The notes beneath the pieces are model-generated. The model had not been told where the DNA came from. It did not search any database and worked only from the letters and a program-made list of their open reading frames with translations. 64,000 nucleotides of DNA, taken from the NCBI RefSeq assembly GCF_018130825.1, contig NZ_JAFCJS010000004.1, positions 620,001 through 684,000 of the forward strand, given 5' to 3'. This DNA comes from Bradyrhizobium liaoningense. Lineage in GTDB: Bacteria > Pseudomonadota > Alphaproteobacteria > Rhizobiales > Xanthobacteraceae. How positions within the stretch are numbered: the stretch's first letter is position 1; every line of letters starts with the position of its first letter. Below are positions 42,489-50,412 of this stretch, in pieces. The position numbers were made by a program, and so were the translations under genes.

Positions 42489-42716
42489 ATGGATCCGGCA
42501 GCAGCAAAACTTATCGGCGCGGGCATCGCGTGCATCGGCATGGGCGGTGCGGGCGTCGGCGTGGGCGTGATCTTCGGCAACTACCTCGCCGCAGCCGTCC
42601 GCAATCCGTCGGCCGCTCAGGGCCAGTTCGGCAACCTGATCTTCGGCTTCGCCGTGACCGAAGCGCTCGGCATCTTCTCGCTGCTGATCGCGCTGCTTCT
42701 GCTGTTCGTTTTCTAA
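42489..42716 (+). CDS. atpE: ATP synthase F0 subunit c
   Basis: A 75-residue two-helix proteolipid that forms the rotor ring. The first helix carries the Gly-rich packing motif (GIGMGGAGVGVGVIFG-like), then the polar loop RNPSAAQGQ, and the proton-carrying carboxylate is Glu58 in FAVTEALGIF. AAGGAG lies 6 bases upstream of the ATG. Confidence 0.97.
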   Translation: MDPAAAKLIGAGIACIGMGGAGVGVGVIFGNYLAAAVRNPSAAQGQFGNLIFGFAVTEALGIFSLLIALLLLFVF

Positions 42717-42777
42717 AGAACGACTTCTTTCGCGCCGCTTCATCCGAAGCGGCGCGTGACAGCAACAGGAGTACTCC

Positions 42778-43344
42778 ATGGCCGAGAGTCATGGCGGGGC
42801 AAAAGGACCGGCGGCGGGCGCCCACACCGAAGCCGATGGCGGTCATCACAGCGGCGGGTTTCCGCCGTTCGAGAGCAGCACCTTCGCTTCACAGCTGGTG
42901 TCGCTCGCGATCTTCTTCGTCCTGCTTTATGTGATCGTGTCCAAGCTCGCTCTGCCGAAGGTCGGCGGTGCGATCGAGGCGCGCCAGAACAAGATCGAGG
43001 GCGACCTCACCGAGGCGCAGGCGCTGAAGGACCAGTCCGAGGCGGCGCTGAAGGCCTATGAAGGCGAGCTCGCTTCGGCGCGTTCGCGCGCGCAGGCGAT
43101 CGGCAACGAATCCCGCGACAAGGCGAATGCGCAGGCGGAAGCCGAGCGCAAGACGCTGGAAGAGCAGCTGGCGGCCAAGCTCGCCGAGGCGGAGAAGACC
43201 ATCGCCTCGACCCGCACGACCGCCATGACCAACGTCCGCGGCATCGCGGCCGATGCAGCGGGCCAGATCGTGCAGCAGCTCACCGGCGTCGTTCCGGATG
43301 CGGCGTCGGTCAATGCCGCCGTTGATGCGTCCTTGAAGGGTTAG
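42778..43344 (+). CDS. atpF2: ATP synthase F0 subunit b'
   Basis: A 188-residue peripheral-stalk subunit. A Gly/His-rich N-terminus (residues 1-30) precedes one membrane helix (SQLVSLAIFFVLLYVIVS) and then a long charged coiled coil with IEARQNKIEGDLTEAQALKD. The Gly/His leader marks it as b' rather than b. It is 61 bases after atpE and 5 bases before the b gene. Confidence 0.93.
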   Translation: MAESHGGAKGPAAGAHTEADGGHHSGGFPPFESSTFASQLVSLAIFFVLLYVIVSKLALPKVGGAIEARQNKIEGDLTEAQALKDQSEAALKAYEGELASARSRAQAIGNESRDKANAQAEAERKTLEEQLAAKLAEAEKTIASTRTTAMTNVRGIAADAAGQIVQQLTGVVPDAASVNAAVDASLKG

Positions 43345-43349
43345 TCGAG

Positions 43350-43835
43350 ATGTTCTTCGATCCTGAAACCTGGGTCGCCGTCGCCTTCGTGATCCTGATG
43401 GTCGTGTTCGGCTATCTCGGGGTCTTCAAGTCGGCGATGACCGCGCTCGATCATCGCGCCGAGCGCATCAAGGCCGAGCTCGACGACGCCGCGCGCCTCA
43501 AGCAGGAGGCGGCCAAGGTGCTCGCCGACTACAAAGCGCGCAGTGCCACCGCCGAGCGCGAGGCTGCCGACATCATCGCCAACGCCAAGGCCGAAGCCGA
43601 GCGCATCGCGGCCGACGCCAAGGCGAAGATGGAAGACTTCGTCGCCCGCCGCACCAAGACCGCGGAGAGCAAGATCGCGCTCGCCGAGGCCCAGGCGCTG
43701 GCCGATGTCCGCGCCGCAGCCGCGGAAGCCGCCGTCCAGGCCGCCTCCACGATCCTGTCGCAGTCGGTCAAGGGCCAGGTCGCCGACGACCTGCTCGCCA
43801 AGGGCATCAACGAGGTTCGGCAGAAGCTGAACTGA
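43350..43835 (+). CDS. atpF: ATP synthase F0 subunit b
   Basis: A 161-residue stalk subunit. The N-terminal membrane helix (ETWVAVAFVILMVVFGYLGV) is followed by an Ala/Glu/Lys-rich coiled coil and the C-terminal delta-binding end (DDLLAKGINEVRQKLN). It is the last gene of this F0 operon; the F1 genes are not in the window, as is normal in rhizobia. Confidence 0.94.
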   Translation: MFFDPETWVAVAFVILMVVFGYLGVFKSAMTALDHRAERIKAELDDAARLKQEAAKVLADYKARSATAEREAADIIANAKAEAERIAADAKAKMEDFVARRTKTAESKIALAEAQALADVRAAAAEAAVQAASTILSQSVKGQVADDLLAKGINEVRQKLN

Positions 43836-43855
43836 GGGCCTTGCCTTCATCAATC

Positions 43856-43888
43856 AAAAAGCCGGCGCGCGAGCGCCGGCTTTTTTGT
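43856..43888 (+). terminator. Rho-independent terminator of the atp operon
   Basis: Stem GCCGGCGC (43861-43868) with complement 43873-43880, a 4-base loop, AAAAA before and TTTTTT after. The flanking A and T runs make it bidirectional, so it may also end the convergent def-fmt-truA transcript. Confidence 0.9.
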
Positions 43889-43916
43889 TGGTCCGAGAGC
43901 GTTTCCGCAACGCGCC

Positions 43917-44657
43917 TCACTCGTAGTCCACCTTCATCAGATACAACCCGTCCGGCGGAGCGACGATGCCGCAGGCGGTGCGGTTGCGAGCGGCAAGCGC
44001 TGCGGAGAGATCGTCCGCGGTCCAGCGGCCCTCGCCGACCCAGACCAGCGATCCCACCATCGAGCGCACCTGGCTGTGCAGGAACGAGCGCGCCGAGGTG
44101 ATGACGGTGATCTCGCGGCCGTCGCGGATGACGTCGAGCTGGTCGAGCGTCTTCTCCGGCGATTTGGCCTGGCACTCGGTGTCGCGGAAGGTGGTGAAAT
44201 CGTGCTTGCCGAGCAGGCGCTGCGCCGCCGCGTGCATCGCCTCGGCATCGAGCCGGCGCGGCACGCGCCAGGCATGGCCGACGTCGAGCGCGAGATTGGC
44301 GCGGGTGTTGACGACGCGGTAGCGGTAGTGGCGCTTGAGCGCCGAGAAGCGCGCCTCGAACGTATCAGGCACAATCTCGGCCTCGAGCACCGCGATCGGA
44401 TGCGGGCGCAGATGCGCATTGAGCCCGTCGCGAAAGCGGCCGGGCGGAAACTGCTTCTCGACGTCGACATGCGCGACCTGGCCGCGGGCATGCACGCCGG
44501 CATCGGTGCGGCCGGCGCCATGCACCCGCAAATCCGCGCCGGTCATCGCCTTCACCGCCGCTTCCAGCGCACCCTGCACCGACGGCAGCGTGTCCTGCAC
44601 CTGCCAGCCGAAGAACGGCGCGCCGTCATATTCGATGGTGAGCTTGTAGCGGGGCAT
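43917..44657 (-). CDS. truA: tRNA pseudouridine(38-40) synthase
   Basis: A 246-residue enzyme that makes pseudouridine at positions 38-40 of the tRNA anticodon arm. The catalytic Asp52 is in GAGRTDAGVHARGQVAH; other family blocks are YDGAPFFGWQ, HYRYRV, SFLHSQVRSMVGSLVWVG and the C-terminal APPDGLYLMKVDY. It is the last gene of def-fmt-truA; its start overlaps the fmt stop by one base. Confidence 0.96.
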   Translation of the reverse strand: MPRYKLTIEYDGAPFFGWQVQDTLPSVQGALEAAVKAMTGADLRVHGAGRTDAGVHARGQVAHVDVEKQFPPGRFRDGLNAHLRPHPIAVLEAEIVPDTFEARFSALKRHYRYRVVNTRANLALDVGHAWRVPRRLDAEAMHAAAQRLLGKHDFTTFRDTECQAKSPEKTLDQLDVIRDGREITVITSARSFLHSQVRSMVGSLVWVGEGRWTADDLSAALAARNRTACGIVAPPDGLYLMKVDYE

Positions 44658-45580
44658 CAGGCCAGCCGCATCGGCGGCTTCACAGGCACGCCGCGCAGGA
44701 AGTCCGCGGCCTGCATCCGGCCCTTGCCCTCGCGCTGAAGCTCGATGATGCGAATGGCATCCTCGCCGCAGGCGATCGTGAGCTGCTCATCCAGCACCGC
44801 GCCGGGCTCGCCCGATCCTTTCGCCAGCTCGCAGCGCAGGATCTTGACGCGCGCATTCTCAAGCTCGGCCCAGGCGCCGGGAAACGGCGACAGGCCGTGA
44901 ATATGGCGCAGCACCGCGCGGGCGGGCTTGCTCCAGTCGATCCGCGCCTCGGCCTTGTCGATCTTGGCGGCGTAAGTGACGCCGTCCTCGCTCTGCTTTT
45001 TGAGCTGGAGCCCGCCGCGAGCGAGCGCGGCCATGGCACGCACCATCAGATCCGCGCCAAGGCGCGAGAGGCGATCGTGCAGATCGACCGCGGTCATATT
45101 GTCCGTGATCGGAAGGCGCTCGGCCATAGCGACGTCGCCGGTGTCGAGGCCGACATCCATCTTCATCACCATGACGCCGCTCTCGGCGTCGCCCGCCATG
45201 ATCGCGCGATTGATGGGCGCGGCGCCGCGCCAGCGCGGCAGCAGCGATGCGTGCAGATTGTAGCAGCCGAGTTTTGGCGCATCGAGGATCGCCTGCGGCA
45301 GGATCATGCCGTAGGCGACGACCACGGCTGCATCCGCATCGAACGCGCGAAACTCTTCCAGCGCTTCCGGCGTCTTCAGCGTTTTTGGTGTCAGCACGGG
45401 AACGCCGAGTTTTCGCGCGGCTTCCTCGACCGGCGTCGGCTGCAACTGCAGGCCGCGCCGCCCGCCCGGCTTCGGCGCGCGGGTGTAGACGGCCACGATC
45501 TCGTGGCCGTGCGAGACCAGCTCCAGGAGCGTCGGCACGGAGAAATCGGGCGTGCCCATGAAGATGAGGCGGAGGGGCAT
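44657..45580 (-). CDS. fmt: Methionyl-tRNA formyltransferase
   Basis: A 307-residue enzyme that formylates initiator Met-tRNA with 10-formyltetrahydrofolate. The N-terminus reads LRLIFMGTPDFSVPTL; the catalytic region is NLHASLLPRWRGAAPINRAI, then GVMVMKMDVGLDTGDV. The C-terminal OB-fold domain ends the protein. It lies 12 bases after def in the same operon. Confidence 0.97.
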   Translation of the reverse strand: MPLRLIFMGTPDFSVPTLLELVSHGHEIVAVYTRAPKPGGRRGLQLQPTPVEEAARKLGVPVLTPKTLKTPEALEEFRAFDADAAVVVAYGMILPQAILDAPKLGCYNLHASLLPRWRGAAPINRAIMAGDAESGVMVMKMDVGLDTGDVAMAERLPITDNMTAVDLHDRLSRLGADLMVRAMAALARGGLQLKKQSEDGVTYAAKIDKAEARIDWSKPARAVLRHIHGLSPFPGAWAELENARVKILRCELAKGSGEPGAVLDEQLTIACGEDAIRIIELQREGKGRMQAADFLRGVPVKPPMRLA

Positions 45581-45592
45581 CGACGGAGAACC

Positions 45593-46120
45593 CTACTCGC
45601 CCGCGCGCTTGGCGGCTTTCTCGAACTTCTTCATCACGCGGTCGCGCTTGAGCTTCGACAGATAGTCGACGAACAGCACGCCGTTGAGATGGTCGATCTC
45701 GTGCTGGATGCAGGTGGCGTAGAGGCCTTCGGCGTCCTCCTCGTGCACCTTGCCGTCGAGATCGGTGAAGCGCACGCGCACCTTCGCGGGACGTTCGACC
45801 TCCTCGTAATATTCGGGGATCGAGAGGCAGCCTTCCTCGTAGACCGAGAGCTCTTCGGAGGAAGCCAGGATCTCGGGATTGATGAACACCCGCGGCTCGT
45901 GCTTGGTCTCGCCGCTCTCGTCGCGCTTGGCGAGATCCATGGTGATCAGCCGCAGCGGCTGCGCAACCTGGATCGCGGCGAGGCCAATGCCAGGCGCGTC
46001 GTACATGGTCTCGAACATGTCGTCGGCAAGCTTGCGGATCTCCGAAGTGACCTTCTCGATCGGCTTGGAGACCAGGCGCAGTTGCTTGTCGGGCAGGATG
46101 ATGATTTCTCGTAGGGCCAT
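45593..46120 (-). CDS. def: Peptide deformylase
   Basis: A 175-residue metalloenzyme that removes the N-formyl group from new proteins. It has all three motifs: GIGLAAIQV, EGCLSIPE (metal Cys) and QHEIDHLNGVLFVD (two metal His and catalytic Glu). It is the first gene of def-fmt-truA. The upstream region shared with divergent rmuC is AT-rich and carries TTAACC repeats. Confidence 0.97.
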   Translation of the reverse strand: MALREIIILPDKQLRLVSKPIEKVTSEIRKLADDMFETMYDAPGIGLAAIQVAQPLRLITMDLAKRDESGETKHEPRVFINPEILASSEELSVYEEGCLSIPEYYEEVERPAKVRVRFTDLDGKVHEEDAEGLYATCIQHEIDHLNGVLFVDYLSKLKRDRVMKKFEKAAKRAGE

Positions 46121-46169
46121 GGCCGCGATTTAAGCCCCATGCCGGATGCGGTCAATGCGGTGAGGAACC

Positions 46170-46240
46170 CCGTTAACCCTCCGCTAACCATAAAACTTCA
46201 GGTTTTGTTAACCATAAAAATTAGGGGGCGGTTAACCGCC
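46170..46240. promoter_or_regulatory. TTAACC-rich divergent promoter region
   Basis: Four CTAACC or TTAACC units lie within 70 bases between def and rmuC. One pair is TTAA-CCCTCCG-CTAA (46173-46187), one mismatch from the CtrA consensus TTAA-N7-TTAA. GGCGGTTAACCGCC (46227-46240) is a perfect 14-base palindrome. These may be regulator sites; identity is uncertain. Confidence 0.4.
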
Positions 46241-46291
46241 AACGTTCCCTCTTCGTTCGCGTCAGACTGCGAATCGGTTAGAAGGGCTTGC

Positions 46292-47491
46292 ATGAACGAG
46301 ATCATTTTCATGCTCGGCGACTGGCCGGTGCGCACCATCGACGCGCTGATCGGCTTCGGCGCGGTTGTCCTCATCCTGCTGGTTGTGATCGCCGTCGTCA
46401 TCGCCCGCTCGGGGCAGCGCGGCGCGGAACTCGCCATGGCGCACGCGATCCGGGCCGACGAGCTCGAGGAACGCCTCGCTCAAGTGCTGCGCGCCCAGAG
46501 CGAGGCCTCGGGGCGGGTCGACGCCATGACCCAGGCGCTGGCCGGCCGGCAGGCCGAGATGGCCCGGGCCGTCAACGAGCGGCTGGATTCGGTCACCCAC
46601 CGCGTCGGCCAGTCCATGGAACATTCGACCCGCAACACCATGGAGAGCCTGCGCGCCCTGCACGAGCGGCTCGGCATCATCGACAGCGCGCACAAGAACC
46701 TCACCGACCTCACAACGCAGGTGACGACCCTGCGCGACGTGCTCGCCAACAAGCAGTCGCGCGGCGCCTTCGGCCAGGCGCGGATGGAGGCGATCGTCCA
46801 GGACGGTCTTCCCAAAGGCTCCTACGAGTTCCAATTCACGCTATCGACGGGCAAAAGGCCCGACTGCGTCGTGTTCCTGCCCGACCAACGCCCGCTCTGC
46901 ATCGACGCCAAATTCCCGCTGGAGGCGATGACGGCGCTGCACGACGCCCGCACCGACGAGGAGCGGCGCATTGCCACGCAGCGGCTGCGCGGCGACGTGA
47001 TGAAGCATGTCAGCGACATCGCCGAAAAATACCTCGTCACCGGCGAGACCCAGGAGATGGCGCTGATGTTCGTGCCGTCGGAATCGGTCTACGCGGAGAT
47101 CCATGACGGCTTCGACGATGTGATCCAGAAAGCCTATCGCGCTCGCGTCGTGCTGGTGTCGCCTTCGCTGCTGATGCTCGCGATCCAGGTGATGCAGCAG
47201 ATCATGAAGGACGCGCGCATGCGCGATGCCGCCGACCAGATCCAGACCGAGGTGATCAAGCTCGGCGACGATCTCGGCCGCCTGCGCGACCGCGTGGTCA
47301 AACTGCAGAAGCATTTTTCCGACGCGAACGAGGACGTCCGCCAGATCCTGATCTCCGCCGACAAGATCGAGAAGCGCGCAGGCCGGATCGAGGAGCTCGA
47401 TTTCAGCAAGAGCGACGCGCCGGATGGGCCAAGGCTGGTGGCGACGGCAGGGCCGGAACTGTTTCCGCGGAAGCTCCAGGCGGGGGAGTGA
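46292..47491 (+). CDS. rmuC: DNA recombination protein RmuC
   Basis: A 399-residue protein. An N-terminal membrane helix (ALIGFGAVVLILLVVIAVVI) precedes a coiled coil (residues 50-160) and the RmuC nuclease-like domain: YEFQFTLSTGKRPDCVVFLP, CIDAKFPLEAM, EMALMFVPSESVYAEIHD and LVSPSLLMLAIQVM. The family limits sequence inversions and is predicted to have a restriction-endonuclease-like fold. ATG at 46292 is used; longer reading crosses the promoter region. Confidence 0.94.
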   Translation: MNEIIFMLGDWPVRTIDALIGFGAVVLILLVVIAVVIARSGQRGAELAMAHAIRADELEERLAQVLRAQSEASGRVDAMTQALAGRQAEMARAVNERLDSVTHRVGQSMEHSTRNTMESLRALHERLGIIDSAHKNLTDLTTQVTTLRDVLANKQSRGAFGQARMEAIVQDGLPKGSYEFQFTLSTGKRPDCVVFLPDQRPLCIDAKFPLEAMTALHDARTDEERRIATQRLRGDVMKHVSDIAEKYLVTGETQEMALMFVPSESVYAEIHDGFDDVIQKAYRARVVLVSPSLLMLAIQVMQQIMKDARMRDAADQIQTEVIKLGDDLGRLRDRVVKLQKHFSDANEDVRQILISADKIEKRAGRIEELDFSKSDAPDGPRLVATAGPELFPRKLQAGE

Positions 47492-47505
47492 GCTTAAGGC
47501 ACACT

Positions 47506-47534
47506 GTCGTCGCCCGGCTTGACCGGGCGACGAC
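47506..47534 (+). terminator. Hairpin after rmuC
   Basis: Perfect 12-bp stem (GTCGTCGCCCGG, 47506-47517, with complement 47523-47534) and a 5-base loop. No T-run follows, so it may be a repeat-derived processing hairpin. Confidence 0.5.
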
Positions 47535-47573
47535 ACCTCCCAAGCCGCCCCCAGAATCTGCTAACACCACCCC

Positions 47574-48938
47574 ATGACCGCTCCCGACGCGACCTCCTCC
47601 GCCGTGACCGCCGCCCCCGCGACCTCTTGGCGCGAGAGCCTTGCCGTCTACCTGCAACCGCGGGTGCTGATCGTGCTGTTCCTCGGCTTTTCCTCGGGGC
47701 TGCCGCTGGCGCTATCGGGCTCGACGCTGCTGGTTTGGATGCGCGAGGCCGGGGTTGATCTCAAGACCATCGGTCTGTTCGCGCTGGTCGGCACGCCCTA
47801 CACGCTGAAGTTCCTGTGGGCGCCGCTGGTGGATGCGCTGCATGTGCCGCTGTTCACCCGCGCCTTCGGGCGGCGGCGCGGCTGGCTGGTGTTCTCGCAA
47901 TTGCTGCTGATCGTCTCGATCGTGCTGCTGGCGCTGACCGACCCCGCACGCTCGCCGTTCTACGTTGCGCTCGGCGCGCTGCTGGTGGCGACGACGTCGT
48001 CGACGCAGGACATCGTGGTCGATGCCTTCCGCGTTGAGAGCCTGCCCGAGAGCGAGCAGGCCGCCGGCATGGCGGCCTACGTCGCAGCCTATCGCATCGG
48101 CATGCTGGTCTCGACCGCGGGTGCGCTGTTCATCGTCTCCGGTTTCGAGGGCACCGGCATTCCGCGCCAATCAGCCTGGATGTGGGGCTATGTGGTGATG
48201 GCGGCGATGGTGCTGATCGGGACGATCACGGCGCTGGTCGCGACCGAGCCCGAACAATCGATGCGGGCCGAGGCCGCGACGCAAGAAGAGAGCGCGTTCA
48301 CGCGCGTGCTGCATGCGGCGATCGGCGCGTTCTCGGAATTTCTGTCGCGCAAGGACGCACTCGCCGCACTTTCCTTCGTGGTGCTGTTCAAGTTCACCGA
48401 CGCCTTCTCGGGCACGATGACGGCGCCGTTCGTGATCGACCTCGGCTTCACCCGCAACGACTATGCGGCGATCGTGAAGGGCGTGGGCCTTGCCGCAACG
48501 CTGATCGGCGGCTTTGCCGGCGGGTTCGTCGCGCGGCGCTATTCGCTGGCGACGTCGCTCTGGATCGGCGGCGTGGTGCAGGCGCTCGCCAATCTGTCCT
48601 TCTCCTGGCTCGCCGTGGTCGGCACCAATCAATGGGCGCTGGCGCTCGCCATCTGCGCCGAGAACTTCACCAGCGCCATCGGCACCGTGATCTTCGTCGC
48701 CTATCTCTCGGCGCTGTGCCAGAATCCGCTGCACACGGCGACGCAATACGCGCTGCTCACCGCGCTTGCGGCGGTGGGGCGGACGTATCTCTCGTCAGGC
48801 GCCGGATACGTCGCGGAAACGACGGGCTGGGCGCTGTTCTTCGTGATCTGCGTGCTGGTGGCGATCCCGAGCCTGGTGCTGCTGGCCTGGCTGCAGAGGC
48901 GCGGGCACTTTGAGGCGCTGGGGCCGGTGAGGGTATGA
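47574..48938 (+). CDS. ampG: AmpG-type muropeptide transporter (MFS)
   Basis: A 454-residue MFS permease with about 12 helices. AmpG motifs are FSSGLPLALSGSTLLVWMRE, GLFALVGTPYTLKFLWAPLV, the QDIVVDAFRVE loop and FTDAFSGTMTAPFVIDLGFT. AmpG imports GlcNAc-anhydroMurNAc peptides for peptidoglycan recycling. No ampC or ampD gene is next to it. A repeat-derived hairpin follows. Confidence 0.9.
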   Translation: MTAPDATSSAVTAAPATSWRESLAVYLQPRVLIVLFLGFSSGLPLALSGSTLLVWMREAGVDLKTIGLFALVGTPYTLKFLWAPLVDALHVPLFTRAFGRRRGWLVFSQLLLIVSIVLLALTDPARSPFYVALGALLVATTSSTQDIVVDAFRVESLPESEQAAGMAAYVAAYRIGMLVSTAGALFIVSGFEGTGIPRQSAWMWGYVVMAAMVLIGTITALVATEPEQSMRAEAATQEESAFTRVLHAAIGAFSEFLSRKDALAALSFVVLFKFTDAFSGTMTAPFVIDLGFTRNDYAAIVKGVGLAATLIGGFAGGFVARRYSLATSLWIGGVVQALANLSFSWLAVVGTNQWALALAICAENFTSAIGTVIFVAYLSALCQNPLHTATQYALLTALAAVGRTYLSSGAGYVAETTGWALFFVICVLVAIPSLVLLAWLQRRGHFEALGPVRV

Positions 48939-48945
48939 CGATGCC

Positions 48946-48981
48946 GTAGGGTGGGTTACGCCTTCGGCTAACCCACCCTAC
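48946..48981. terminator. Hairpin of the GTAGGGTGGG family, between convergent genes
   Basis: Perfect 13-bp stem (GTAGGGTGGGTTA, 48946-48958, with complement 48969-48981) and loop CGCCTTCGGC. It is related to the repeat at 40186 and lies between the ends of ampG and the convergent small gene, where it could end both transcripts. Confidence 0.6.
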
Positions 48982-48996
48982 TCACCTCGGGCGCCC

Positions 48997-49434
48997 TTAC
49001 TGCTTCTTGATCAGGCTCCACTTCGTGATCACGGCCTCGCTCATCTGGCCGGGATCGCTGGCGCAGGCGACCTCGTCGACCTTGACCGAGATCTCCTTGC
49101 CGACGAACGACTTCAGCTGCGCGGCCTGCGCGTCGCTGGAGGTGACGAGCTGGAACGTCTCGGGGCCGGTCTCGAGATTGCACAGCCCGCTCGGCGGCGG
49201 CAGGCGACGCGGCTCGGAGGTGATCTGGTAGGTCGCGATCCGCTTCCCGGCGTTCTTGACGTCCCGCACCTTCATTGCGTTCAGCTCGCCCGAGAGCACG
49301 TCGCCGGTGTTGATCGGCTTGCCGGGCTTGGACGGCGGCGGCGCCGTATCGTCCTGCTGCGCGGAGATGGCCGGGGTCACCAGCAGCATCATCGTCGCGG
49401 CCAAAGCCAAGCGTGTGGCGAAAAGTTTCGTCAT
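48997..49434 (-). CDS. Exported hypothetical protein
   Basis: A 145-residue protein with a clear signal peptide (MTKLFATRLALAATMMLLVT, cleaved after ISA near residue 25). A Pro/Lys-rich linker follows, then a compact domain with two cysteines (SGLCNLETGPE and EVACASDPGQ) that may pair. It is probably periplasmic. I do not recognise the family. Confidence 0.72.
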   Translation of the reverse strand: MTKLFATRLALAATMMLLVTPAISAQQDDTAPPPSKPGKPINTGDVLSGELNAMKVRDVKNAGKRIATYQITSEPRRLPPPSGLCNLETGPETFQLVTSSDAQAAQLKSFVGKEISVKVDEVACASDPGQMSEAVITKWSLIKKQ

Positions 49435-49461
49435 ATCGTCCGTTCCGTAAGTTCTGGATAG

Positions 49462-50064
49462 CTAGAACAGAGTCCGCTGCCGCATGGCGGCCGATAGCGT
49501 CCCCTCGTCGAGATAATCAAGCTCGCCACCGACCGGCACACCATGCGCGAGTCGGGTTACTTTTACGTTGGCGTCCTGAAGCAGGTCGGTGATGTAATGC
49601 GCCGTGGTCTGGCCGTCGACGGTGGCATTCAGCGCCAGGATGATTTCGTGCACTTCCGGTGCATGCGCACGCGCCACCAGCGCGTCGATGGTGAGGTCCT
49701 GCGGGCCGACGCCGTCGAGCGGCGACAATGTCGCGCCCAGCACATGATAGCGGCCTTGCGTCGCATTGGCCCGCTCCAGCGCCCAGAGATCGGCGACGTC
49801 GGCGACAACGACGATGATGGCGGGATCACGCTTCGGATCGGTGCAGACCGTGCAGGGATTTTGCGTGTCGATGTTGCCGCAAGTCTTGCAGACCTGGACC
49901 TTGTCCAGCGCGACCTGCAACGCGGACGACAGCGGCATCATCAGCGCTTCGCGCTTCTTGATCAAATGCAGCGCCGCGCGCCGCGCGGAGCGCGGACCGA
50001 GGCCCGGCAGCCGCGCGAGAAGCTGGACCAGCCGCTCGATCTCGGGACCTGCAACCGCGCCCAT
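49462..50064 (-). CDS. recR: Recombination protein RecR
   Basis: A 200-residue protein of the RecFOR repair pathway. The N-terminal helix-hairpin-helix region (LARLPGLGPRSARRAALHL) is followed by the zinc finger CKTCGNIDTQNPCTVC and a Toprim domain (IIVVVADVADLWALERA, HVLGATLSPLDG), ending with THGVPVG-like RLAHGVPVGGELDYLDEGTL. ATG at 50064 is one base from the ybaB stop, so the two are coupled. Confidence 0.97.
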   Translation of the reverse strand: MGAVAGPEIERLVQLLARLPGLGPRSARRAALHLIKKREALMMPLSSALQVALDKVQVCKTCGNIDTQNPCTVCTDPKRDPAIIVVVADVADLWALERANATQGRYHVLGATLSPLDGVGPQDLTIDALVARAHAPEVHEIILALNATVDGQTTAHYITDLLQDANVKVTRLAHGVPVGGELDYLDEGTLSAAMRQRTLF

Positions 50065-50065
50065 G

Positions 50066-50386
50066 TTACTGGCCGAACAGCCCCGGCGGCAGGCCAAGCC
50101 CGCCGGTGAGCGACTGCATCTTGTCCTGCACCGCCGTCTCCGCCTTGCGGCGGGCATCGCCGAGCGCGGTGACGAGCAGGTCTTCCAGCACCTCGCGCTC
50201 CTCCGGCTTCATCAGCGAGGGATCGATCTTGATGCCCTTGACGTCCATCTTGGCGGTCATGCGCACGGCGACGAGACCACCGCCGGAGATGCCTTCAACC
50301 TCCACATTGGCGAGTTGCTCCTGCATCTCCTGCATCTTGGATTGCAGTTGCGCCGCCTGCTTCATCATGCCGAGAAAATCAGCCAT
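50066..50386 (-). CDS. ybaB: YbaB/EbfC nucleoid-associated protein
   Basis: A 106-residue DNA-binding protein of the YbaB/EbfC family. It opens with MADFLGMMKQAAQLQSKMQE, a helical segment, then the conserved VEGISGGGLVAVRMTAKMDV strand region and LLVTALGDARRKAE helix. It sits in the usual dnaX-ybaB-recR operon, 26 bases after dnaX. Confidence 0.95.
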   Translation of the reverse strand: MADFLGMMKQAAQLQSKMQEMQEQLANVEVEGISGGGLVAVRMTAKMDVKGIKIDPSLMKPEEREVLEDLLVTALGDARRKAETAVQDKMQSLTGGLGLPPGLFGQ

Positions 50387-50412
50387 CGGTGTGTATCCTT
50401 GGAAAGGTCGGC

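Noticed and set aside
41595..42716. Single 373-codon frame reaching through atpB into atpE
   Set aside because: The atpB part is out of frame and meaningless; only its last 75 codons are atpE. Reported only as a possible leader start.
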